Notes under the pieces: generated by a model
The model's input: only the letters and a program-made list of their open reading frames with translations
What the model was told of the DNA's origin: nothing
The model's database searches: none
Source of the DNA: Neocallimastix lanati (nom. inval.)
Lineage: Eukaryota; Neocallimastigomycota; Neocallimastigomycetes; Neocallimastigales; Neocallimastigaceae
Reading direction: 5' to 3'
Length of the DNA stretch: 22,500 nt
Assembly: GCA_016946835.1 (NCBI GenBank)
Contig: JACVTC010000004.1
Coordinates: 260,001 to 282,500, forward strand
Shown here: positions 1 to 9,860 of the stretch, piece after piece
Layout: the number at the start of each line of letters is the position of its first letter
Position numbering within the stretch: position 1 is the stretch's first letter
Program-made: the position numbers and the translations under genes

Positions 1-179
1 TTACTGTAAATATTATGACCATCTATCCTCACATAAAATCTATCAAAATATATATTACATAATATAACATATATATATATATATAATGTATTATTTTTTT
101 TTTTTTTATTAAATTAAAATTATGATATTAAAACTACTTTAAATATATATATATATATTTTTTTTTCATAAATTTATAG

Positions 180-242
180 AGAGAAACTGAACAAGATCAA
201 GAGCAAGAGCAAGAGCAGCCAATAACTACCGATGATAATTAA
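180..242 (+). CDS. Probable last exon of a gene entering from the left (partial)
   Basis: A likely 3' splice site (T-rich stretch then TTTATAG, AG at 178-179) is followed by 20 codons ending in TAA at 240-242. The encoded tail is acidic and Gln-rich, with alternating Q and E (around DQEQEQEQ) and ending in TTDDN. A plausible donor GTAAAT starts at base 6, so the intron could be 6-178. The exon is clearly less AT-rich than its surroundings. No domain is visible and the product cannot be named. It could be a chance AG before an open stretch, but the codon texture and the compositional step favour a real terminal exon. Confidence 0.45.
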   Translation, partial: RETEQDQEQEQEQPITTDDN

Positions 243-243
243 T

Positions 244-247
<4 letters not shown>

Positions 248-312
<65 letters not shown>
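248..312. repeat. Poly(A) run plus AAT trinucleotide microsatellite
   Basis: Thirty-four consecutive A (248-281) followed by about ten AAT/TAA units. It lies directly after the stop codon of the left-edge exon, so it would fall in that gene's 3' UTR. Confidence 0.9.
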
Positions 313-313
<1 letters not shown>

Positions 314-844
314 TATTTATTATTATAAAATATAGTAAAATATTAATAAAATTATGATTTCTTTTTAATTTATATAATACTTAAAAATTAATATTATAAA
401 AAATATTATCTATAAAATAATAATACATATATATGCGAAAATAAAATATTAACAAATAAATATATATATATATAATGAAATAAATAAATAAAAAATTATT
501 ATCTAATTAAAAATTTAATGAAGTTTTAATAATACTTTATATATATATATATATTATTATTATTACATCAATGAAAAATAAAATAAAATAAAATAAAAAA
601 AAAAAAAAAAAAAACTTGTTTAGTTTTCAATGCAAAATAAATACAATTATTATTATTATTATTATTATTCATTATTATTTTATTTTCTTCATAATTAAAT
701 TTATCATCATTAATAATATGATAAAAATAAAAATAAGGGAATATTAAACATATTTAAAATTATGTTAAATATTATATATAATAAATGTTAAAATTGGTTT
801 CATTAAAAAGTAATACATTAGTTAATTTATATATTTAATATGTA

Positions 845-935
845 TTAGTTTTTGAAAGGTCCATACCTATAAATAATACAGGCAAGACTGGAAATGAAGA
901 TCATCTGATTTTGTTATCATAAAATTGACCCGGCA
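845..935. other. Unassigned patch of higher GC in AT-rich spacer
   Basis: About 90 bases with many more G and C than the flanks, including AAAGGTCCATACC, GGCAAGACTGG, GATCATCTGATT and TTGACCCGGCAA. In this genome such patches usually mark exons, structural RNA or transposon remnants. I tried all six frames and found only short interrupted readings. I compared it by memory with U1, U2, U4, U5, U6, U3, RNase P/MRP and C/D snoRNA motifs and found no convincing match. Function unknown. Confidence 0.25.
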
Positions 936-1595
936 ATATTTATTCATTTATATCAATAGTTTTATTTTTATAAATATTCCTCTCTATCTAATAGATAGTA
1001 TGATTAACAATTTCGTTATTGAAATGAATTTTAATAAGATTTCATGTACAACATTTTTATATAAGTAAATTATTAAAAGTTGTATATAATATCTTTTGAT
1101 TTTATATTTAAAATTATTTTACTTTTTAATATTTCTATTAATAATATATATACGTCATATTAGTAATTGTAAAAATTAAATTTACTAATTAAATATAAAT
1201 ATTATTAATAATCAAGGAATAAATAAGGTAAAATACAATGCCTATAGTGATAAATAAAAGAATATTTCATAAAATAAAAAAAAAAATAATTTTTAAAAAG
1301 GAAAAGAAAATAAAAAATAAAATCAAAAAAAAAAAAAAAAAAATAAAAATAAAAATAAAATAAAAATGAAAATAAAAATATTGAAGATGGTTCTTTTTTC
1401 AAACTCCTCATTTATTAAATTAAATAAATTCAAGTAATTAATTCATAAATTATTTTATTCCTGATATGGATCAACCAAAATTCAACTATTTTTTCTTATT
1501 AAAAATTCTAATAGGAATAGTATTACTTTTTTAAAATTATAAAATTAATGCTAAAATATATTATTTTGAAAAATATTTATGTTATTAATTATGAA

Positions 1596-1628
<33 letters not shown>

Positions 1629-1961
1629 AATAATTAAATAATTAAAATATTAGATATTTTATATACAAGTGTGACAATAAGTTTATTTATAATTTAAAAA
1701 TTATTCTATAGAAATTTTTAGAATTAATTTTAATTTAACTACTTTTTAATTAATAATAAAAATAATATTCTTCAACCTTAAATCTATTAAAATTTTCCAG
1801 ATTATTATAAAAAATAATAGCAATAAATAAAAGTTTTAAAATTCATCTTGTATTTCAATAATTTCTATTTAAAATAAATAAATATATAAGAAAAAAAAAA
1901 AAAAAAAAAAAATTATAAATTAAGAAAATTAATAATAGTAATAAATAGTTATTAAATAAAA

Positions 1962-2403
1962 ATGACGGTGATAGGTATTATTTTATTTTTTTTTTTAAAA
2001 TATTTAAATATTTTTTTTAAAAAAAAAAAAAAAAAAAACTAATTATAATATCTTTTAATAATAGAAAAACCACAAATTATACCACATTTACAAAAATCTT
2101 TAAATTTTACTGCTTTTGATGTTAAGTGGGTTCCATGTTCAGCACGTTTTGTTGTATTAGGACAATATTCTAGAGGAACTGGTGTTATGCAAGTATATGA
2201 AATTGATAATGGTGAATTAAAAGTAACTCAAGAGGTAATATTTATTAATTTAAATATTTAAAAAAAAAAAAAAAAAAAGATAATAATAATAATAATAATA
2301 ATAAAATATATATAATATATTAAATTTATATAATTATAATAAAATATATATATATATCAATTTATTATTATTTTTTTTTCTTTATTTTTATAATCATTAT
2401 AAC

Positions 2404-2434
<31 letters not shown>

Positions 2435-2700
2435 TAATTTGGTATTTCTTTTTTAAAAAAAATATATATATATATTTTAATTATTAAATCTTGAAATTAA
2501 AATTTTACTTTTTAAAATAATATAATATATAAAAATGTAATAAAATTTTAAAAATGGAATTATAAATTCAATTTTAATAATCATAAAATAGACTGAAAAA
2601 ACACATGCATTTAAATGTGGTACTTTCGGAGCATCAAGTTTAAATACACGTCATTTTGCAACTGGTGATTTTTCAGGACGTTTATCTTTATGGTATATAA

Positions 2701-2738
<38 letters not shown>

Positions 2739-3091
2739 TTTTGTTTTGTTTTGTTTTGTTTTGTTTTGTTTTGTTATGTTATGTTTTATTAAATTTCAAA
2801 ATTTCAAAATACTAAAAAAAGTTTAAAATTTTTTACCATTATAAATGTATATTATTCAATAATTTATATATTATTGAAAAATATTAATATAATTATATTA
2901 ATTTAATAATAGGGATTTAGATCATACTGAATTACCAGTTTATTCTGTTCAAGCTCATGATCAAATTATTAATTGTATTGATGGTGCTGGAGGTGTTGGT
3001 ATCAATTGTGGAGCACCAGAAATTGCAACAGGAAGTAGAGATGGTAATATATATATAAATTATGTTTTCAAAAAAACAACAACAACAACAA

Positions 3092-3124
<33 letters not shown>

Positions 3125-3644
3125 CAAATACTTAAATTAACGTATTATATTATAAATATTATATGAAATAATATTATAAATAATAATAATTATAAAGGTT
3201 CAGTTAAAGTTTGGGATGTAAGACAACGTGATAAACCTGTTGTTACAATTGCTCCTGAAAAAAAAGATGGAGATAGAGATACATGGGCTGTTGCATTTGG
3301 TATGTAATAATAATAAAAAAAAAAAATTTTTTTTTTTTCTTTCTTTTATAATTAAATAAATAATTATGATATAATGATATAATAATAAAGATAAAGATTA
3401 CAACAACCATAATAAAAATAATTATAATAATAAAAATACTTGGTTATTAAATATTTTATAGGTAATTCATTTAATGATGATGAAAGAATGCTATGTTCTG
3501 GATATGATAACGGTGATGTTAAAATGTTTGATTTAAGAAATATGAATTTATTATGGGAAACAAATATCAAAAATGGGGTATTTTATTTTATATCTAAAAT
3601 AATTAATTCATATATACAATAAAATTATTAATACTTTATTTTTA

Positions 3645-3677
<33 letters not shown>

Positions 3678-3956
3678 TTTGTTCAATAGAATTTGATAGA
3701 GGAGATATAAAAATGAATAAAATGGTTGTTACATCATTAGAATCAACGTTTTACACATTTGACTTAAGAACATTAAACCCAGAAAAGGGTTTCGCTAATA
3801 CCGTAACTAAAGTAATTATATCATTTTATATTATCAATAATATTAATATTATTAAATTAATAAAATAAAAATAAAAAAAAAAAAAAAATTATATGTAGAA
3901 AGTTAATAAAAAATAATTAAAACTAAAATAATCTTTATTAATATTCATTTTAATAA

Positions 3957-3987
<31 letters not shown>

Positions 3988-4323
3988 TAACTAATTTTAT
4001 AGTTAAGTGACAATACAACAATATGGACAGTAAAGCATCTTCCACAAAATCGTGATATATTCATGACATCTGGAGGAAATGGATCTCTCAATTTATATAA
4101 ATAGTAAATATTGTTAATTTATAAATTATAAAAAAAAATAAAATATATATTGTATTTTTTTTTTTTCTTCATTATTATTATTTTATAAATATTTAATTTT
4201 TTTTTTCTTCATTATTATTATTTTATAGATATTTATTTTTTTTTTTTTTTCTTCATTATTATTATTTTATAAATATATATATATATTTTTTTCTTTATTA
4301 TTATTATTATTTTATAAATATTT

Positions 4324-4358
<35 letters not shown>

Positions 4359-4620
4359 ACGAATATATGTATATTAATATATTATTATAATATATATTAT
4401 TAAATATTTTAGTAATTATCCAAGTAGTCGTGTACATAAAAATAATAAAGATCAAGATGAAGGTGTTCCAGGAACTGTAGAATTGTTAGCAACAGCAAAG
4501 GTTGCAGAACAACCAGTTTCAGCATTAAGTTGGAATTATGATAAAGAAGGTCTCTGCGCATTTACATCATTTGACCAAAATATTCGTGTTGGTATTGTTA
4601 CTAAATTAAATTTATATTAG
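1962..4620 (+). CDS. WDR92: WD-repeat protein WDR92 / DNAAF10 (Monad), nine exons
   Basis: Complete spliced gene. Exons: 1962-1974, 2065-2234, 2592-2692, 2913-3043, 3198-3299, 3462-3577, 3677-3811, 4003-4103, 4413-4620. They total 1077 nt, giving 358 aa; the human protein is about 357 aa. All eight introns are GT-AG and extremely AT-rich. The protein starts [16 protein letters not shown] and has WDR92 hallmarks in order: [93 protein letters not shown] and, near the end, [17 protein letters not shown]. This is a seven-bladed WD40 propeller filling almost the whole protein. In the family, WDR92 works with R2TP/prefoldin-like co-chaperones in the cytoplasm to preassemble axonemal dyneins, and it is found mainly in organisms with motile cilia or flagella. 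That fits a zoospore-forming fungus. The start ATG is chosen because its 13-nt exon supplies the family-typical residues before EKPQII; it is the least certain exon. No stops or frameshifts are seen. Confidence 0.93.
2705..2775. repeat. Poly(T) run plus GTTTT pentanucleotide repeat in WDR92 intron 3
   Basis: Thirty-three T (2705-2737) followed by seven perfect GTTTT units (2738-2772), then degenerate GTTAT units. It starts only 12 bases after the intron 3 donor at 2693. Such a run is likely to vary in length between strains. Confidence 0.9.
3077..3123. repeat. CAA repeat plus poly(A) in WDR92 intron 4
   Basis: Five CAA units followed by about 31 A, inside intron 4 (3044-3197). Simple low-complexity expansion. 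Confidence 0.85.
4155..4352. repeat. Minisatellite of about 40-45 bp units in WDR92 intron 8
   Basis: Four tandem, slightly diverged copies of a unit built as a T-run, then CTTCATTATTATTATTTTAT, then a short AAATATTTA-type tail. The copies start near 4155, 4197, 4234 and 4278; the last has lost the CTTC form and ends in a long T run. Together they fill most of intron 8 (4104-4412). Unit length differs mainly in the T-run. Confidence 0.8.
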
Positions 4621-5069
4621 CCGCACGAATCAATAATTTAATGATATTTTTATATGTATAATTATTTATATAATTTTTTTTTACAAAAGCAAAATTTATT
4701 AAAATTAACAATATTTATCAATTATTTTCAATTTTAAAATATATACAATAAAACAAAATATTTATTTATTTATTTATTTAATAAATATAAAAATTAAAAA
4801 TATTTCTAAAATATATATTATATATATTATTTATTATTTAATTAGTGATTTGTTATAATTTCATTTTTATAAATAATTATAAATAATATTAATAACATAA
4901 TTATTTATTTATTATTTAAAAAAACAATAATTATTAATTATTATTATTTATTTATAACTATAATTTTGTATATAAATTTTAATTAAAGAACTTATTTATT
5001 TATTATTATAAAATTTATGTCAATCGTATCAGTAGTATTATTGTTTATTTTGTTATATATTATTTGTTA

Positions 5070-5140
5070 TTTTAATTATTTTTAATTATTATTTTTAATT
5101 ATTATTTTTAATTATTATTTTCAATTATTATTTTTAATTT
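5070..5140. repeat. Tandem repeat of about 13 bp, TTTTTAATTATTA type
   Basis: At least four consecutive near-identical units; one carries a C in place of T (TTTTCAATTATTA). No coding potential. Confidence 0.75.
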
Positions 5141-5370
5141 GTATTAGTTTTAATTTGTATTATTTAATTTGTAATTTTTATTATATTACTAATTATTTAT
5201 TATTTTTAAATAATTAAATAAAAAAAATTATAATTTAAATATTATTAAAAAGTTAACTGTACAAAAAAAATTGTATAGAAAATAAATTAAAAGAAAATTT
5301 TTTCATCTTAGTAATAAATTAAATATATATATATTACATGCTAATAATTATTAGTAATTTATTATTAATA

Positions 5371-5477
5371 TTACTATTATTCATTATTATTATTATTATA
5401 TTATTATTACTATTCATTATTACTATTATATTATTATTATTACTATTCATTATTATTATTACTATTCATTATTATTA
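5371..5477. repeat. Imperfect ATT-rich tandem repeat with recurring ACTATTCATT
   Basis: ACTATTCATTATTATT-like words recur about four times, separated by plain ATT runs. It is an interrupted trinucleotide microsatellite. Confidence 0.7.
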
Positions 5478-5633
5478 ACATTTCTTTTAATAAAGAAAAG
5501 TTAATAATGAATGTTATTTTTTTTTTTTTTTTTTTTTTGATTTGCTTAGAAGAAAAATAAAAAAGTAAATTTTTTAATATTAAACTTTAAAATATAATAA
5601 AAACTAAATTATTATATTTATTTATTTAATATA

Positions 5634-5666
<33 letters not shown>

Positions 5667-6639
5667 CCTTTTATAAATTAAAATTACATATAAATATGGA
5701 AATAATCATTTTATTTGTCAATAATTCAATTACTTTTTTTCATATCAAATCTTAAATTTATTATGATTTTAAAAATTAAAATTTTAATATTTAATTAAAT
5801 TTTTATTTATTTATACTTTTATAGTTAAAATGAATTATTTAAAGTTTAGAAATTCAATTAATGGCACTAAATTATTTTCTTAAAAATGAACGATTTAAAG
5901 TTAATAAAGATAAAAATCCAAGAAAAAACTCCTTTAAGAATATTATTTACAACAAGGATTTTTTTTTAATTTTTTTTTTTATTTTATCATAATTTATTAA
6001 TAATTATTAAAATATTTATTCTATTCATAAAATTTATGTTTCAATAATAAAAATAAAGTATATTTTATAAAAACAAAAATAATATTTAAGAATATTTATA
6101 TTACTTTATCATATATACTTTTTTTTTTTTAACCAAGGAAAATATTAACACTATATAATTTCAATTATAGAATTTACACAATTTACACATAAATTTTAAA
6201 ATTATAAAATTATATTATAATTTATATTTTATTTTTGATATTTATTCCATTTTTGGAAATTTTAAAGTCATTTAAATATTATTATTATTATTATTATTGT
6301 TGTTGTTGTTATTGAAAAAGTATGATCATTCTCTAATATATTATTAAAAATTATGTTAATTGTTATTATTATTTCTTATTAATTTCTAAAAATGTAAAAA
6401 ATTATTTAATTATTTATACTATTAATGATCATGATTCTTAGAAATAATCATAAAAAAAAAATGATAAATCTTCATCATTATTTTTGATTAGAAAAAAAAT
6501 AATTACTAATAAATAGCAATAAATTTATATTATTTAACTCCTTTTTTAAATTTTTAAATATTTGTTGAAATAACCGTTAAATAAAAACAATTATTAATAA
6601 CATCAACAAAAAAATAAAAATAAAGGAGAAGTAATTATA

Positions 6640-6654
6640 AGACGTTTGACGTCT
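6640..6654. promoter_or_regulatory. Palindromic AGACGT-TTG-ACGTCT, possible bZIP-type site
   Basis: A perfect inverted repeat with 6-bp arms around a 3-bp centre, rich in CG in a region that is otherwise almost only A and T. The right half contains TGACGTCT, close to the CRE core TGACGTCA bound by ATF/CREB-type bZIP factors. It lies about 535 bp upstream of the small ORF at 7189. A regulatory role is inference from motif and composition only. Confidence 0.25.
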
Positions 6655-7086
6655 CACTATTTAAATTATTTGATTTATTAATAATATATTAATATTTATT
6701 TATTTAAATGTAATATTAATTTAAACATATATTATATTTATATTGATAATATACATATAATATATAATATATTATTTATCATTAATTTTCGTTTATTAAT
6801 TAAAATATAATTTAATTAAAAAAATTAATAATTAATAATTAAAAAATAAGTAAACTTAATTAATTTTTTTTTACTATTTTATAAACATCCTCATAATATT
6901 AAATGGACATGAAATATATAAAAGCATTAAAAATCTTCTTTTCGTTTAAAATCAAAAAAAAATCAAAAAAATTAGAAAAAAGTAATTAGATAAAATCATA
7001 TTAAAAAGTAATAAAAATTAACTATTGATTTTGAGACTGTATAAAAAAATAAATAAATTTAAAGATAATTAAAATATAAAAATCAA

Positions 7087-7120
<34 letters not shown>

Positions 7121-7188
7121 TATAAGGTACTATAACTACAATAACAATTCCTGTTTACTCTGTCTTATAAGTTTTAAAAATAATAAAA

Positions 7189-7440
7189 ATGATCGCTCCT
7201 TCTCAATTTATGAATCTTACCTCCACATTAGATCCAGTTTTCCCAAGAAGCTGTTCTAATTCTAATAACAGAAGAAATTCAGCTACTAACTTAAATAGTT
7301 CTGTAAATAGATATTCGTCATTATCTTCAAGTATTATCGGCTTTAATTGTAATACTAGTTCTGTTTTAATAGTAAAGGATCTTATATCATCAATGCAGTC
7401 ACCTAATCATTCTAGAACTAGTGGAAGATATCAATGTTAA
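7189..7440 (+). CDS. Small Ser/Asn-rich protein of unknown function (83 aa)
   Basis: A single uninterrupted ORF of 83 codons, ATG to TAA, preceded by an A-rich leader that fits an efficient start in this genome. I do not recognise the family. GC content and codon variety are clearly above the flanking DNA, which argues that it is real rather than chance. The protein is rich in Ser and Asn in the middle (about residues 21-55), has an RRNS phosphorylation-type motif at 28-31, a short hydrophobic stretch VLIVKDLI near 59-66 and a basic, Cys-ending C-terminus. There is no signal peptide, membrane segment or known domain. It could be one exon of a larger gene, but the frame closes by itself and no donor is needed. 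The region after the stop is unusually C-rich for about 60 bases, then has TGTAAATA (7506-7513), which resembles a Pumilio/PUF site. Confidence 0.55.
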   Translation: MIAPSQFMNLTSTLDPVFPRSCSNSNNRRNSATNLNSSVNRYSSLSSSIIGFNCNTSSVLIVKDLISSMQSPNHSRTSGRYQC

Positions 7441-8171
7441 AATTGTAAAAATATTTTGCTACTCTACGCTTCACTTCCATATCTTATCCTCTATGTAATA
7501 TCTTTTGTAAATAATTAATCATATTTTATTCAAATTATCTATTTTATCAATATAATATTTAATTCTTTTCTAAAGAATTAATATTATGTAAATTATTTTT
7601 TTTTTAAAAAAAAATTTTTTTTAAAAAATTGTATTGATTTATTGTAATATAAAAAGTTATAAAAAAAAAAAAAATAAAAAATAAAAAAAAATTAAATAAA
7701 GTTAACTATCTTTAAAAACTAAAAGAATAATTAAAATGATGATATTATAATTGTTTGTGTTTTAATTATAAATAATATAAAAATATACTTTTTACATTAA
7801 ATATTTATATATTAAATAGTGTTTGTATATGATAATTCAAATATTATAATAATTAAAGTTTTATTAATCTAATTCAATTTTAAGGATCAAATATAATAAT
7901 TTAATGTATACATAATGTAATATATATTTAATACATAATTTCTACATAATGTTAATTTAATTTATACATAAATATTTTATAATAAATATTTTATTAAATG
8001 TAGAGGATTGTATACGTTAATTAATGATTTTTATCTATTAAATGATTGGTGTGGCTATGTGATTAAAAAAAAAAAAAAAAAAAAAGTATATATAAAAAGA
8101 AAAAAATTTTTTATTACAATTTAAAACTACGCTAGGTTATATCAAAAAATATATTTTAAAAGAAATTAAAC
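7441..8171. other. Spacer between the small ORF and RPL7
   Basis: The first part is probably the 3' UTR of the small ORF. The rest is AT-rich with T/A runs near 7600-7690 and an A run at about 8064-8084. Bases 8085-8171 form the presumed RPL7 leader and include the less AT-rich words CTACGCTAGG. No further gene is seen. Confidence 0.65.
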
Positions 8172-9611
8172 ATGGTGTATGTAAAATAATAATAAAAATA
8201 CGAGTAATAAAAAAAATATAAAATATGTGAAGTACTCGTTGTTTATTAGAGCGTTGCAAAAGGATTAAAAGGCATTTTATGGAGATCTTAGTCTTTAATA
8301 GAAAATGGCTAAGGAGTTGGGATCTAAAGGTTTTTTAAGTTAGTTAAAAAACATTTTATCCTTAAAATTATTCAAAAAAAAAGAATAAACTCTGGAATGT
8401 AGTATTCTTTTTTTTAGTATTGCATGTCTTAACTAAAATAGTTAAGGATTTGTTGATGCGGTTTTATTTTTTTTTTTTTTTTATTAACATAAAGAAAAAA
8501 AAAATAATAAAACTTCTTCAATTAAAATTATTAAAGATGTTGTTTTAATTTATTATTTGAAAACAACTAATAACAATGTGTATATTGCGTCAATAATTAT
8601 AAATATTAACGTACTTACAAATTGTTTTTAAATTCATTTAATAATTAAAATAATATAGTTTAAAAACTGCTGAAAATACTGTTTCTGAAGTTTTATTAAA
8701 AAAGAGAAAACATTTAGAAAGAGTTAAAGCTGAAAGAGCTGCAGCTGCTATTTTAAAGAAGCAAGTAAGTTTTTAAGAAATGTTTAATTATTAAATAAAT
8801 ATTAATGTAAATCAGTAGTGATGAAAATATACCCGAATAACGAAGCTGTAATATGCGATGTAGTTATCAAGTTATACCATCTTTCGGGTCTGATCGCTGA
8901 TTATATTAATATAAATTAAAATTTATTAATATATTGAACTTTTATTAATAAAATTATTTTTAATAATAATAATTAAAATAGAAAAAAGGAAAAGCTCCAA
9001 AGAAGACTGTATTTAAAAGAGCTGAACAATTCGTAAGGGAATACAGAACTTTAGAAAATGAAAATAAACGTTTGGAAAGATTAGCAAAGTCTAATAAAAA
9101 GCTTGATGTTCCAGAAGAACCAACTTTAGCCTTTGTTATAAGAGTTAGAGGTCATGGAAAATTACCAGATAAAATAAAGAAGATATTTAAATTATTGAAA
9201 TTAAATAATTTATATAATGGAAGATTTATAAAGTTGAATAAGGCTACTGTTACTATGTTAAATATGATACAACCATATGTGGTATATGGTACCCCAAATA
9301 TAAAATCTGTTAGAGAATTAATATACAAAAGAGGTTATACTAAGGTAAAGAATGAGAAGGTTCCATTAACTGATAACACCCTTATTGAAAAAGAATTAGG
9401 AAAATACAATATTATTTGTATGGAAGATATAGTTCATGAAATCTTTACTCTTGGTCCAAACTTTAAATATGTTAATAACTTTTTATATGCATTCAAATTG
9501 GTTAATCCTAATAATAGTATATTAGGTAAAAAAGGAACTCCATTCATTAGTTATAGTGAAACTGGAAATCGTGGAGATGAAATAAATGATTTAATTCAAA
9601 AAATGAATTAA
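8172..9611 (+). CDS. RPL7: 60S ribosomal protein L7 (uL30), three exons
   Basis: Exons 8172-8176 (ATGGT), 8659-8764 and 8982-9611 give 741 nt, 246 aa, the usual length of eukaryotic uL30. Introns 8177-8658 (donor GTATGT) and 8765-8980 (donor GTAAGT) are GT-AG. The start is inferred: exon 2 opens in phase 2 and lacks its own ATG, and the five bases ATGGT next to a consensus donor complete the frame as MVLKTAENT. Family blocks are clear: VLLKKRKHLERVKAERAAAA in the basic N-terminal extension, FKRAEQFVREYR, LAFVIRVRG, FIKLNKAT, ELIYKRGY, LGKYNIICMEDIVHEI, NNFLYAFKL and a C-terminal GNRGDEI with final KMN. The protein is a structural component of the large ribosomal subunit. The gene hosts a snoRNA in intron 2, as yeast RPL7 introns do (snR39, snR59). 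AATAAA at 9686-9691 is a likely polyadenylation signal. An old LINE relic begins about 250 bp downstream. Confidence 0.95.
8200..8459 (+). ncRNA. Hairpin-rich region in RPL7 intron 1, possible non-coding RNA
   Basis: Intron 1 is 482 bp and its middle is less AT-rich than other introns here. Several perfect stems can be read: ACGAGTA (8200-8206) with TACTCGT (8233-8239); GTTTTTTAA (8330-8338) with TTAAAAAAC (8344-8352), enclosed by TAAGGA (8310-8315) with TCCTTA (8359-8364); CTTAACTA (8428-8435) with TAGTTAAG (8439-8446), enclosed by GCAT (8422-8425) with ATGC (8456-8459). Stems with internal loops resemble H/ACA snoRNA hairpins, but I find no convincing H box or terminal ACA. It may instead be an intronic RNA of another type or a decayed mobile element. 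The strand given is that of the host transcript. Confidence 0.35.
8810..8902 (+). ncRNA. Intronic box C/D snoRNA, predicted large-subunit rRNA 2'-O-methylation guide
   Basis: It lies inside RPL7 intron 2, which is otherwise nearly pure A/T. Box C is GTGATGA (8818-8824) and box D is CTGA (8890-8893). The ends AATCAG (8810-8815) and CTGATT (8897-8902) form a perfect terminal stem just outside the boxes. Directly upstream of box D, ACCATCTTTCGGGT (8876-8889) is complementary over 14 nt to the highly conserved large-subunit rRNA segment ACCCGAAAGATGGT. By the box D + 5 rule the fifth base upstream (C at 8885) pairs with the G of ACCCG, corresponding by memory to Gm805 of yeast 25S, the target of snR39b. 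A weaker internal pair, CTGT (8846-8849) as D' and TGCGATG (8854-8860) as C', is possible. The strand is that of the host gene, so it is expected to be processed from the debranched intron. Confidence 0.88.
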
Positions 9612-9685
9612 GTTTTTCAAATGATAATTATTAAATTTATTTATTTATATTTATTTATTAATAGATGTTGATTAGAATTATTGCA

Positions 9686-9691
9686 AATAAA
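9686..9691 (+). terminator. Likely RPL7 polyadenylation signal AATAAA
   Basis: AATAAA 75 bases after the RPL7 stop codon, followed within about 25-50 bases by T-rich DNA. The motif is common by chance in such AT-rich sequence, so position is the main support. Confidence 0.35.
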
Positions 9692-9860
9692 AGATTATAA
9701 AAATTATATAATTGTCTTTGGAATCTATTTTTAATTATAGTGTTTTTTATTAATTGTATTATGTGATTTGAATTGTTTGTGTTTAAATATAATATATAAT
9801 AATATGATAATATAATTATATATATATATATTTTTTAATTAAATGTAAGATAAATATTAG

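Larger units (their letters stand above)
243..1961. other. AT-rich spacer between the left-edge exon and WDR92
   Basis: No supported gene. It starts just past the stop codon with a 34-A run (248-281) that runs into an AAT/TAA microsatellite up to about 312. Further AT dinucleotide tracts, A runs and ATT/AAT repeats follow (for example near 648-669 and 1598-1622). The short frame on the minus strand around 1205-1411 is only a Phe/Tyr reading of A-rich DNA and was not accepted. The one compositionally different patch is listed separately (845-935). The last bases before 1962 should hold the WDR92 promoter and 5' UTR, but I see no clear element. Confidence 0.7.
4621..7188. other. AT-rich spacer between WDR92 and the small ORF
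   Basis: About 2.6 kb with no supported gene in either direction. An AATAAA at about 4746 could serve WDR92 polyadenylation. The stretch holds tandem ATT-type repeats (5070-5140, 5371-5477), several T and A runs, an AT tract near 5640, a small ATT/GTT run near 6280-6312 and one GC-containing palindrome (6640-6654). Bases 7084-7125 are a poly(A) plus AT tract that abuts the leader of the next ORF. Confidence 0.7.

Noticed and set aside
3364-3622. Short independent frames overlapping WDR92 exon 6 and intron 5
   Set aside because: The plus frame is WDR92 exon 6 reading into intron 6; the minus frame is AT-rich shadow.
5371-5477. CRISPR-like or regulated direct repeat array
   Set aside because: Units are irregular ATT microsatellite with no distinct spacers, in a eukaryotic nuclear context.
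8310-8364. Firm H/ACA snoRNA call in RPL7 intron 1
   Set aside because: Hairpin shape fits, but no hinge ANANNA box between hairpins and no ACA three bases from the 3' end could be found.
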